A stretch of 64,000 bases of DNA from Apus apus (lineage: Eukaryota > Chordata > Aves > Apodiformes > Apodidae). Position 1 is the first letter of the stretch. The number at the start of each line of letters is the position of its first letter. The notes under the pieces were generated by a model, which ran no database searches, was not told the DNA's origin, and was given only the letters and a program-made list of their open reading frames with translations. The translations under genes were made by a program, and so were the position numbers. The stretch lies in assembly GCF_020740795.1 (NCBI RefSeq), contig NC_067282.1, forward strand, positions 151,886,858 through 151,950,857, read 5' to 3'. Below, one piece after another: positions 13,492-25,117 of the stretch.

Positions 13492-13853
13492 ATAGAATCA
13501 TGGGATTGTTTTGGTTGGAAAAGACCTTTAAGATCAAGTCCAACCACTAACTGAGCACTGATGAGTCCACCACTAACCCATGTCCCTAAGCACCATGTCT
13601 GCACATCTTTTAAGTACCTCCAGGTGACTCAAACACTGCCCTGGGCAGCCTGTTCCAGTGCCTGACAACCCTTTTGGTGAAAAAAAAAATTCCTAATATC
13701 AAATCTAAACCTCCCCTGGTACAACTTTAGGCCATCTCCTCTTGTCCTTTTGCTTGTTACTTGGGAGAAAAGACCAACACCTACCTCGTGACAAACCTCC
13801 CTTCAGGTTGCAGAGAACGATGTCTCCCCTCAACCTCCTTTTTTCCAGTTTGC
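13492..13853 (-). mobile_element. CR1 LINE 3' fragment, older subfamily
   Basis: The plus strand begins with the reversed tail and GGTTGGAAAAGACCTTTAAG, then TCAAGTCCAACCACTAACT, passes GCCTGTTCCAGTGCCTGACA and ends near CAACCTCCTTTTTTCCAG. The AAGTCCAACC variant differs from the copies at 22538 and 42288, suggesting another CR1 subfamily. Confidence 0.9.
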
Positions 13854-16485
13854 AGTAAAGCAGGCATAATAAATGTGTTTCTGGTCACCCTGTAATACTG
13901 ACAGTTTGCTCTGCTCTCTTATTTCCAAGTGATACTATCTGCACCAGACAGGTAAGAGTGGCAAATATGTATTTGTTATGGCTAGAAAGAGAGATGGATG
14001 TCAGCTGTCAAGGAGCAAAAAGAACAGGATGGCTCCATGAAAAAGGATTAATCAGGAAGCGAGGGTAACATTAAACATGGGCAATGCAGTGACATCATAG
14101 GCTGCAGTGAGGTACCACACTACCTGAGCAGGGGTAGTGACTGGAACAAGATCTATTAACAAACTTAGATATATCAAGATAATGAAACACTTTACAGATC
14201 AACTCAGGAGCAACACAACTACAATACACCAAATGTGAATGTCCTTCATTCCTGAGCTTGAATAGACCACTGGGGCCATACACAGAGGGTGTGTGAGTGG
14301 AAGCCCCAGGTGAGACTGGCCAGGGCAGTCAAGGCTCATTAGTGCACTCAGGGCCCTGACACTGATTAATACAACTGAATGCCATGCTCTGAATGTGTTG
14401 GTTACTGCAGATGCGACTGGATGGGGGTGGTTATACAATTATATTCTAGTGTGTACCTATGCTAAAAATGTTTTTACGTGCACAATCAGCATGCTGGTAT
14501 GAAGCTGTAATGTCATTGACAGAGCTGCTTCCATCTACCCATCCAGTAACCTGGTCTGGTCTCAAAAGCAGGCTTGAGTTAGGTAAATTAATGCTGGGAA
14601 AATCTTTTCAGAAAAACAAGCCTTAGCCTTAAGTTTGTTTAATTTCTTGGTCTCTGAACTGTTACATTTGACTAAGCTTGAATCAGAGCAGCTGTCTATC
14701 ACTGTACTTGGAGAAGGAGCAGAATTCACAAATATGTTTGAATTACCTCTGTTTAAAAAGGTGTTGGACAGATTGTTAAAGAGTTTGTAGCTGTGCTAGG
14801 AAGTGGGAAAAACAGATTGGGTTTTCCTGAAGATGGGGACCCACTTTATTAGGATACATCAAGGAGCCTCTCACAGTGAGAAAGTGAGGAAATAATAATT
14901 TCCCTCCTGCAGACAGATGATACTGTCACATTATTCCTCTGCAGAGCAGAGGTAAAAGAGAGATGCAAAACCAAAGAAAATAAATTAATAGGTCTTAAGG
15001 TACAGAGGCATGTGTAGGAATCTGAAAGGAACAGAGATACAGAAGAAGAATTTATTGGAAGCTTGAATAAAGGTAAGAAGTGTTCATCAAAGCACCTAGA
15101 TAGACAAGCCTTTAAAAGGTGTTACTATGTAAAAATAATTCCATAGCAAAGGATAGGTGTGAAAAGTTATTATCTCACACAGAGATCTCTTGGCAGAAGA
15201 GAGTGCTTTGGCAGCTCCATCCCAGCCCCACTGCAACGGCAGCTCCAGGCCAGCTCACGAGAGGAGCCCCAGCACTACCTGCGGGCTCCGGCTGGGACTA
15301 ACACCCCACCCTTGGCCCACACCACAGACTTCTCTCAGCACAGATCTCTTAGCAGCACATGCTTGGTTTTGGCTTACCTGTTTTAGACTCACTTCAACCA
15401 TACTTCTAGTTATTATCTTTATACCTTCTCTAATGCCTTTTATCCTCTTTACAGGATGGAATGGATTATCACAGACGAGACTCTTTAGCTGCAGTCTTTA
15501 CAGGACTAACATCATCTTGACTTCTCAGACATTTCTCTTAAAACATCTTAAATAGTAATTTGAAGTCTCTATTTTACACTGTCTACTGTTATTCAATGCA
15601 GAATCCAGCTCTTTATCTTGGAAGAATGAGACAGTATTTGCAATGTCTCCTGTGAACATAGCTTTGAGGCACCAAGCAGAAAAATCCCTGGGACTGCAAA
15701 AATCCTGAAACTGCTTGATCTGGATATTCTCAAATCCCCTGGGACAGGCTAGAAATGTTCTTTACCCAAGCCACACCCTGCTCAAGAACAACATGTAAGC
15801 TCAGACATGGAGGACAGAGATGGATGGTGAATAGAGGGAGGACTGTTGCTGCCTGGCTTCTTTGTCCCCTTGTTTTGTCTTCAGTACTGAGTTTGCTGTG
15901 AGACAATTTGATTGTCTCTCATTGTTCTCTTCCCTCACTCCACCCCTTATAATGGCATTCTTCCAACAGCTTTTGATGGTGAGGTTAGAAGGAAGGAGGG
16001 TTGGGTCTGGAGGTTATTTGAGAGTGGCAGGATTTCATGGCCTGTTGCCTACAAGCCAAGATCAGTGTGGAGGTACAAGGTGAGGCTGATGGGTGAGAGA
16101 TGTCTGAATACAGCAACATGGAGGGCATGAGAAGATGACACAAGGACAGAGGAGGCAGGAAGTGTTGCAGAGTGCTGTCAGGTCTCTCTGATGATACTGA
16201 GTGGGATCAGGGAATTACAGTGAAGCCAGGAGAAAATGGGCAAGAAGGAATCTAGCTCTTCATCTGAGAAAACTCATGGAACAGCAAAAGCACCAGCCTG
16301 CAATGCCACCTCAGTGGGCATGCCAGGCAAATCATGGGACAAGGGAGAGTTACAGAACCAGGCACACCACAAAGTGCCTTTTTCCTATATAGGTGCCTAA
16401 ATTCCCATTGATTGGAAAGGACTGTGTGAATACTGGAGTCATTTGTCATTCCCTCAGTGTGGTTTGTATGGGCCAGATTAGCACG

Positions 16486-17130
16486 CAGACAGACAGACAG
16501 AATGAATGAATTAAGCAGCTCTGAATTAATCTCCAGTTAAACAACACGTTCCTTTTGTCCTCAGGAAGGATTAGACAGACAGCACCTTGCTCTAAGCTCT
16601 ACCTGCTGCTACTCCAGGCAGCCCAAGGTTGATTTGCCTTGGATTTGAAGCAACTGCTGTCAATAATATAAACCTCAAGAGGTGAGTAACAGATATCCTC
16701 ATGAGATCTTCCTTTTTTACCCTAGATACCCTCTCTGCTCCTGCAGCTTTAAGCCCAACCAAGGAATGAGTATTTTTTTTTCCTAATGATTGAAAGAAGG
16801 CAGATAAGAGGTAGGTGGTAGGTCTTCAAATTAAGAATCCAAGACTTGATTGCAGCTCTTATCATATTTTTCCATTTTTTCCCCTTCTTCCAACAGAAAA
16901 TAAATTGCTTCAATAAATTACATCTTTAATCTGCATAGGGAACCAGCAGGCTGGGCTCTTCTTTTAATGTGCCCTATTGCAAGATAATCAACCCCTTCCT
17001 CTCACTGCATGCAGCAACCTAATAGATTTTTAACAATTGCATTATTTGATGATTTCTCCTATTATTGATACAAATTACCTCCACTCACTTTCAATTAGAG
17101 CATTTGTATTTTCTAATAAATCCCAATCAG
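16486..17130. promoter_or_regulatory. Candidate conserved noncoding element, AT-rich with TAAT sites
   Basis: After (CAGA)n and (ATGA)n tetranucleotides at 16486-16510, the sequence holds many homeodomain-type cores (GAATTAATC, TCAATTAGAG at 17091-17100, several TAAT) plus AATAAATTGCTTCAATAAAT, with no open frame. Composition resembles vertebrate distal enhancers, but I cannot test conservation. Confidence 0.25.
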
Positions 17131-19542
17131 GTTCTCTCAAACACCACCTTTCCAGTTAAACAAAGAACCCATCCCACTGACATGCCTTGCCTCCCTCCAT
17201 TTCTCATTGCTTTCCTTCTTCCAGACCATTCCTCCATTTTCCCCTCCCCTCTCTCTCAGAAGAATCCACTGATTTTATTCCCCTAGTGCCTTCTCCTAAA
17301 TCTAATTCTATGTCTCCATCTCTGGAGGTGAAGTCAATAAGGCCCCCCATTAACACTATTGATTTGTGCTCTCTGCTGGCATTCTAACTGCATTCCCAAG
17401 AGTGACACAGCTCACAACTGGTACATACACCCTCTCCAGGGCCTCCTTTCTCTGTCCTGACACATGAAACTCTGCTAACCTTCAAGTGAGGGTTGTCTCT
17501 GTCCCAACAACAACTCTGCTTGTAACTTCAGCCGCAGGTCCAAGCCCAGGTGTTTGTGATGCAACTGTACAAAGGTACCTCTACTCTGAAAGCAGAACTT
17601 CTGTGGTCAAAGTGGAGGGGGTATCTAATCTGGGGCCAACTGCAGCAAGGGCTGCAGGAGATTCTGTTGCTGTTCTTACAATGATTGTGTTGATTTTGTC
17701 TAACTGCCTGGTCTCCCACATGGACTCTTGGCCAGACACCTTGGCTCTGGAAGTTCTTCACTCACCTTTTTGAGTAGCTAACCACTGAGGTTAGTCCAGC
17801 CTTGAGCACTGATGTGCTATCACTGGACACTACACTTGGTTCTTTGTTTTCTGTCTCCAGCAGCACCAACAGACCACCATTCAAATGAGGCAGAGAGGAG
17901 CTGAGTACATGCAATAATACCCCATCCACTAGCTTGGGACCCTGACGGTAGTAGATGGAGAGGCAGCATTGCCACCATTATCTTAAAGCTGAAGGAGAAG
18001 GGTGTGATTTGCCCCATAGGTCTATGAAAGAGCTAAGATCCCCCAAATCCTGCAGGGCTGTGATGCTTCTTGATCTGAATGTCTTGGGTTGTGGTTTTTT
18101 TCTGTTGGAGTTGGGGATTGTGGTGTTTGGGGTTTTTGGGTGGGGGGGACCATGCTGTGTAAAGATCCTAAGTCATACAAATAAAGGCTATTGAACTTTT
18201 TGTGTGAAAGAGGTTTGAGAATCTGCACCAGGACATAATGACACAGCAGAAATATAAGAATAAATATCTGAGGGTGGATCAAAGATCTAGAATCATGTCC
18301 TAAGGCAGGAATGCTTAAAAACATACAAATATCACAATATTAACCCTTAAATGGAGCACCATCTTTTCTGAGGACACCAACGGCTGCACAAAGCAACAGC
18401 TCTCTTACTGCTACCAACCGAGTGCATTCCCTAAATGATGCAGCTTAGAGCAGGCCAGGGTGGCATTCAGCTTTCTAATCCACGTGCTTCTGGCATGGAA
18501 CCTGGTGCCCTGTTTGCTTCCGCAGTGCAGCAGCACGTCTGCGTGACAGGGAGGGAGAGGAATGAAGATTCCTGAAGAGGTACTATTCAGCATGGAGGAT
18601 GTCTGCACTGACAGCTAGGAGTGGTTTGGAGAGCCCTTCTTTATTTAATGCTGTTATAGCACAGTTTAGCTTTCAGAAAGGGACACCACTGAATCCAACC
18701 CAGCAGTTGGGCAAGACTGAGCAGCACTATGCACTAACATGCTCTCCCTCAGGACTACTCCTGGATGCTTTGAAGTGACTCCTATCAGCCTCAGAAGGTT
18801 ACCAAAAGAGTCCCAGCTGCTGCTCCCAGGAGACAAAGGTACGATCAGGCCATAGGTTTCCTCCTACTAACTGTCTTTTCTACTGCTGCTGTCTGAACTC
18901 CTGAGAGATAGGACAGCAGACTTGTCAGCTGCTATGGCAACCCTGCCTTGTCTGGCAGGATGAGCTTGAGGGCAGAGATAGGAAAGGGTGTGAGAACAGA
19001 ATCCCTACATGGCCTGCTTCAAGGCAATCAATGCACAGTGGTCATTAGCCTTCATCATCATTGCAGGGTGATTGGGGTTGCAGGGCTTGCATGGCAGAAT
19101 ATCAGGAGGAGGAGACTGCTGTGGGGTGGACAGGCATAATGACAGAAAAGCTGGGTTCCTGCACACTGATGGGCTGACCATAAACTCCACATGCATGGCC
19201 TTCAGATCCATCTGCACTTCAGCCACATCAAACCTCAGCATGTGCCACACAGCATCCCCCTCCCACTGGCTCGCACCTCCACCTCTTCTCTCTGCCTGGT
19301 GGGTGGCAGGCTGCTGTTGCCTGCCTACATATGGTCTCCATGAGTGTCGTTTCACTGCTTCTCCTTGACATGCACAAACACACATCTCTGCCCCCCTGTG
19401 CAGGCAGGTTCGCAATGCACTGACTAGCCCTGCTGCTGCACAGATATGGACGTGTGGTTCTTATCCTGATGTAAACCCCATCTGGTGCCTGTGATCCTAG
19501 ACCCCCAGACACACCTTATATGCACACAAAAATGCACACCCT

Positions 19543-19566
19543 CCCCCCCCCCCCCCACACACACAC
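19543..19566. repeat. C14 followed by (AC)5
   Basis: C run at 19543-19556 and AC repeats at 19557-19566. A second C run lies near 19681-19687. Confidence 0.9.
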
Positions 19567-20397
19567 TCCCAGTCTTGGGCCTCTGCCACCTGTGTTTGCA
19601 TACATTGCCTCAGCCCACTTTCCTCCTCCCCTCCCGAGCAATTTTGCTCAAAGCAACTGAGCTCCCCAGCATACACACATCCCCCCCCTCCATCCCAATA
19701 CTCCCTCCTGCCACACCAGCCAGCAGCAGGCACCCACACGAAAACACATGCATGCAGATGAAGAGCGACAGCGGAGCCCTCAGTGAGCTGCTGGAGCAGA
19801 ACAGATGGCTTAGCAACCAAAAAAACAGTCATCCATTCCACAAGTTTCTTCCTCAATGTTCTGTTTGTTTTCAGAACGCGTTCATCACCAGAATAAAATC
19901 CAGGCAAGATGGGCTGATATAAACACCCCAGCCTTGGTCCCATGAGGTGTGAAGTCTCACCTGCGTTTTGCACCCTTTTTTTCACAGATCCCAGCTAACT
20001 CTTCCTGAGGCAACTCCCCGCCTTTCCCACTTGCAAATCTCCTCCTCCCCCCCATTGGCATACAGATTAAATTCGTTTTCCTTGGGAGACATTACCCCCG
20101 CAACTTGTCTCCAGTGTGTCCTCAGCTGACAGGTATCCTCCATACTTTGTGATGCTCATTTTTCTGTTTCAGGTGTGCACTTTGCCCCGAAGGAACACTT
20201 TGTCACTTACCTCATGCTGGAGTCACCTCCCTGAAAAGCATTTGCTAAAGGTTTGAGGAAGCCTCGTGGTGGCTGGGGAAACTGCCAGATCTGTGGCCAG
20301 GGATACAGTGCCCATCAGGTAGGCTGCTAAAAGGAAGGGTCAGGAGTATGTTGCAGCTTCTTCTCCCCTACAGTGAATTTCTGACTGGGATTGTTCC

Positions 20398-20926
20398 TCT
20401 ATTCTGCTTTCATCAGATCCCACCTGGAGTTCTGTGTCCAGTTCTAGGGCCCCCAGCATAAGAAAAACTGGTGGAGCAAGCCCACAGTAGGGTCTTAAAG
20501 AGGGCTGGAGCACCTCTGCTATGGAGACAGGCTGAGAGTGTTTGGGTTGTTCAGCCTGCAGAAGAGTAGGCTCTGGGGAGACCTTATATGGCCTTCCAGT
20601 ATAAGGGAAGGGGCTACAGGAAAGCTGGGGAGGGGCTTTTTACATGGGCCTGTAGTGATAGGACAAGGGGGAACCATTTCAAATTGAAAGAAGGTAGAAT
20701 TAGATTGGATACTAGGAAGAAATTATTTACTTCATGCGTAGTAACTGGAACCGGTTGCCCAGGAAAGCTGTAGATGCCCCTTCCCTGCAAGTGTTCCAGG
20801 CCAGGTTGGATGGACTTTGAGCAACCTGATCTAGTGGGAGGTGTCCCTGCCCATGCAAGGGGGCTGGAACTAGATGGTCTTTGAGGTCTCTTCCAAACCC
20901 ACACCATTCTATGATTCTGTGATTTT
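20398..20926 (+). mobile_element. CR1 LINE 3' portion with intact microsatellite tail
   Basis: Runs from the ORF2 C-terminal coding part (CACCTGGAGTTCTGTGTCCA) to CATTCTATGATTCTGTGATT, the classic CR1 tail. The coding part is broken by indels. Confidence 0.92.
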
Positions 20927-22182
20927 GGATACTGGATAAAGGGGGATTTGTCTGGGTGAAGGGAAACTTGTCTCTCACAGCCAGGAAGGAACTGACATAA
21001 CCCTTTGATGTCCTGCATCACAGCCAAGTGGGAGCTATATCTATTCCCAACCACACAGGTCAGTTATCAGGGCTGTCTTCATCTAGGATCTATGGCCAGG
21101 GAAGGAGGAGCCCTAAACCCTGCCCTGCCCCAGCTGTCTGGGGGCTTTGGGAATTCCCTGTACCTGCCACACATCAGCAACTGAGCAGTCCTGTCCATCA
21201 CCAGAGGCTTCAGTGTAAAGATGAGCTGCAGCAGGAGGCAGATCTTTGACTCCTTGGAGTGGTGTAACTGGAACAGGGCCTCACAGACCCACTTTCCCCA
21301 CAACTTCACCAAATGCCAGTGCTGGGCACTCAAGATGCAGGGTCCAACCTCCTCTGCCAGCTGAAGCCAGGCTATTTATACAAGTGAGCCAATTAATGGC
21401 TCTCATGTTCATTCCCACGTCACCACTGCATGATGATGCCTCCTGGGAGAACTCACCAGATGCTTGTGGTAGGAGGGGGGAAAGCCCCAGGAAGGCAAAC
21501 AGCTGGCTCCAGTGCAGTGGGAGGAGAGGGGAATTGGGTTTGGTTGGGGTCACTCTATGCCTTCTGGAAAAGTTGTCTCAAACCTTACCTCCCCCTCCTT
21601 AAATTGGAATCTCTGCCCTTGCAATCTTCTCTGCTGTGAGGGAACTGCACACCTCTGTTTCATCACTGAGGACAGGCCCTGAAGTCCTAGAGTGCAGCCA
21701 ATTAAGAGCCATGCCATGCACAAGCTGCCTTTGTATTTCCAGCAGTGGCTGGGGTAGTGCCCTCCCCACACACCATCCCTCCCTACTCCCCTCCCGGGAA
21801 GGAAAAAAAAAACCACCAAACAACAACAACATGAAAAGCTTCTATGAGATGAAAAAGAATTTTTTAAAAGAAAGGCCAAATGAAGAGGTAATTGACAAAC
21901 ACAGTCAGTGTGAGGAGAGGCAGGGAAAGGGGTGGGGAGTCCATGGGTATGGAAAGGCAAAGAGTTGTGTCAATAATTCAGAAGGAGGAAGTGATCCTGT
22001 GCTCTGCAGGCTGTGGTCCTCTACCAGTGATGAACAGCTGGCCAGGCCAGGGCAGCGGGGAGAGAAAGGGGTCAGATCTTGCTTTATGTCAAAAACATAG
22101 TCCAAGCAGGCAGAGAGTGTGATGAGATGGGGATCTGGGCAAAGGAGGGATGGGAAAGTTTAAAAGATAAACTGATCCTTTC
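20927..22182. other. Noncoding, no gene recognised
   Basis: Only short frames; an A-rich stretch with CAACAACAAC near 21805-21832. Confidence 0.6.
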
Positions 22183-22392
22183 ACAGAATCCCAGCATGGT
22201 CGGGGTTGGAAAGGACCTCTGAAGATCATCTATTCCAACCCCCCTGCTAGAGCAGGATCACCTAAAGTAGCTCATCCAGGAACACATTCAGATGGGTTTT
22301 GAATATCTCCAGAGATGGAGATTCCACGACCTCTTTAGGCTGTCTGTTCCAGTGCTCTGTTACCCTCACAGTAAACAAGTTTTTCCTTTCTG
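22183..22392 (-). mobile_element. CR1 LINE 3' fragment
   Basis: Same orientation as, and homologous to, the start of the copy at 22538, but more diverged and ending near 22392. About 145 bases of unlike sequence separate the two, which argues for two insertions rather than one split element. Confidence 0.85.
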
Positions 22393-22537
22393 GGAGATGA
22401 ATGGGGAATAAGGAGCACAAAGGACACAAGGCAGGGTCTCCTCACCCTGAAGAGAAGTTGTGCTTCCACATAATTATGCTAGTTCATGCTTAGCTGTGAC
22501 TAAGCCATCTTTGTTATACTTAGGGGACCATACTTAA

Positions 22538-23315
22538 TCACAGAATCACAGAATCTTAGGGGTTGGAAGGGACCTTAAAAGATCATCCAGTCCAACCCCC
22601 CTGCCAGAGCAGGATCACCTAGAGCACATCACACAGGAACGTGTACAGGTGGGTTTTGAATGTCTCCAGAGAAGGAGACTCCACAACCTCTCTGGGCAGC
22701 CTGTTCCAGTGCTCTGTCACTCTCACAGACACTCTCTGTCACTTTTTCTGATGTTTATGTGGAACCTCCTGTGTTCCAGTTTGCACCCATTGCCCCTTGT
22801 CCTGTCACTGGACATCACTGAAAAAAGCCTGGCTCCATCCTCCTGACACTTGCCCTTAACATATTTGTAAATATGGATGAGGTCTCCCCTCAGTCTCCTC
22901 CAAGCTAAAGAGACCCAGCTCCCTCAGCCTTTCCTCATAAGATAGATGTTCCACTCCCTTCATCATCTTTGTGGCTCTGTGCTGGACCCTTTCAAGTAGT
23001 TCCCTGTCCTTCTTGAACTGAGGGGCCCAGAACTGGACACAATATTCCACATGTGGACTCATCAAGGGAGAATAGAGGGGGAGGAGAACCTCCCTTGACC
23101 TACTAACCACACCCTTTCTAATGCACCCCAGGGTGCCATTGGCTTTCTTGGCTACAAGGGCACATTGCTGGCTCATGGTCACCCTCCTGTCCACCAGGAC
23201 CCCCAGGTCTCTTTCTCCTGCACTGCTCTCCAGCAGGTCAGCCCCCAACCTATACTTGTACATGGGGTTGTTGTTCCCCAGATGTAAGACTCTACACTTG
23301 CCCTTGTTGAATTTT
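22538..23315 (-). mobile_element. CR1 LINE 3' portion, younger subfamily
   Basis: The plus strand opens with the reversed 3' tail (CACAGAATCACAGAATCTTA), then the conserved tract with GGTTGGAAGGGACC and TCCAACCCCCCTGCCAGAGC. The minus strand keeps a 158-codon open frame (22856-23332) matching the ORF2 C-terminal region, including [12 protein letters not shown] and [10 protein letters not shown]. It is truncated on its 5' side near 23315. A short unlike patch near 22727-22745 replaces the usual sequence. Confidence 0.92.
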
Positions 23316-24399
23316 GTCACATGTTCCAACATCCCTTCTCATATTTTGAGGAGGCAACTGTCTCCTTTGTTCGTTTTTATCAGCTTCTTCTTTCTCCCAA
23401 AGCACTGATGAGGGGCTATTTCTCCATAGTGGATAACCCTTTCCCAAAAAAATGGCACTGGCCATACCTTACTGCATCTACAGTTCCCAGAGACTAGCCA
23501 CAATGTCATCTAGTGGCTGAATATCCTCACCACCTGCCAGGCTGAAAGACAAGGGAGAAGTAGGAGCTCCCTCACAAAGTTAGTGGGTGTCCAAGATGCC
23601 ATGAAAGGACCCTGATCCTTTTATGTCTGGTCCCATGCACAATCTGCCAGATGTCCCTCTCATCTAGTAAGAACCAGAATTTCCCCACCTCACAGCCCTG
23701 CTCCCTCCCTCATCTCCTTCCTCCATCACCACGGAAGATGCCAGCAGGCTGTGAGTGTGGGTCTGGGGGCAGAAGGCTGAATTTCCTGGCAAAGTCAGTC
23801 AAGGTTTGGCACAGCAAATCAACCTGTGGGCCTTCCCTGTGTTTCTCCCACCCTTACCCTCATGCTTTTCCTCCCCACAGGCTTCCCCACAGACATCACC
23901 TGATGTGCTATACAGCTGGTATTCCTACTGCCACGGGCCATCTTCATTTTTGTTGCCTTTTCCTCTTCAGTGCCCCCATAAACAAAAATTTATCATCACA
24001 GAGAGCCATTATGGCCAAACGATCTCCTGACAGAACTGTTTACCAGGTGATGGGGAGGAAGCAGGAACCTGTGTGTGTGGAGGTGGGAGTGGCTGGAGCT
24101 TGTGATCCAGCTGACAGCAGCATTCATCCACACAGGTATGCAGGACCTAATTAATGTGCAGCAATGCTGCCCGTGGCAGGTAGTGCCACAGCAGGACCTC
24201 AGCAGGGAGGCAAACAAGTCAGGAAGGAAAAGAGGAGAGAGTACAGAGGCAAGAGGAAGAGAGGGAGGGAAGGAAAGGAGGGCACAGGGGAAAGAAAGGA
24301 AGGTGGTAAGGGCAGCCCACTGCTGCTCCACCACCCTACAGGTGCTGCCTGCCCCTGGCCTCCCTAATGAATTCCTAATTGCAGGGACTTTTTGTTTTT

Positions 24400-24475
24400 C
24401 ATCTGGCTGCTGTGAAGTGGCAGACCTTCTTGTAATGTTAATAATGTCTTCAAAGCCCAGAGCAGCAGCCAGATG
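24400..24475. repeat. Perfect 13-bp inverted repeat with 50-bp spacer
   Basis: CATCTGGCTGCTG at 24400-24412 pairs exactly with CAGCAGCCAGATG at 24463-24475. The spacer is AT-rich with GTAATGTTAATAATG. A tight precursor-microRNA fold is not evident because the loop is long. The arms also contain E-box-like CATCTG/CAGATG cores. Confidence 0.8.
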
Positions 24476-25103
24476 CCATGAGGTGTGGTGAGAGATGCAG
24501 GGGTGTGGGGCAGGCAGAGGAGCGGAGCACACAAGGATTTTTTACTCTTTCAGATTAACTCAGGAATTGGGCTTTTGATTGACACAGACTAAACAACCCC
24601 GCGCCAGGTCTTGGAAGCCAGGCTTTGGCACGCATGGGCACACACCTTGCTGAAGGCAAGAGGATGGGGATGAGGAGTGTGGAAGGGAATGAAGGCATGT
24701 GCATGAGCATACAGAGGTGGCAGAAGTTTCTAGTGTAGGATGCTCAAATCAGGCCGTTTCATATAGTTGAGTGAGTATGTGATAAAAACCATGATGCAGC
24801 AGGGGGACATGCAATGTCATACAACAGAAAAACAAGCTGTACTTACAATGACTGGGTGAGAGGGGTGGAAAAGGCTTTTTGTGATGTGCCTATGCGTGTT
24901 TGTTCAGTACGTGCACACTGCTTTGAGCCCACATGCCCCTACACACACAGACCTCCCATTGCCCACGTGCTCAGGTCTTGTGTGTGTGTGTCTTTCCACC
25001 ACACCATGTGCTCGGTGGCTCAGCATGAAAGTCTAAGTGGCAGCTTGGATTTGTGCCTGCAAGGTGCTAGCCCAGGCTGCCGTTGCATGGTTGTGCAGCA
25101 AAA

Positions 25104-25117
25104 TGTGTGTGTGTGTG
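25104..25117. repeat. (TG)7 microsatellite
   Basis: Seven TG units followed by CATATATACACGTG. Confidence 0.9.

Larger units (their letters stand above)
13854..20397. other. Noncoding, with AT-rich candidate regulatory block and poly-C tracts
   Basis: Holds the AT-rich block at 16486-17130, a G/T-rich stretch at 18095-18150 and the C14/AC tract at 19543-19566. No gene recognised. Confidence 0.55.

Noticed and set aside
17486-17773. Overlapping plus and minus frames of 95 and 77 codons
   Set aside because: No family recognised and no repeat structure; overlap on both strands points to chance.
22856-23332. A 158-codon frame that might look like a host gene
   Set aside because: It is the ORF2 C-terminal part of a CR1 retrotransposon ([12 protein letters not shown] and [10 protein letters not shown] are typical).
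24400-24475. Inverted repeat considered as a microRNA precursor
   Set aside because: The 50-base loop and only 13 paired bases do not fit a typical precursor hairpin.
23996-24532. A 178-codon minus-strand frame
   Set aside because: Much of it is read through a GA-rich low-complexity tract; no family similarity.
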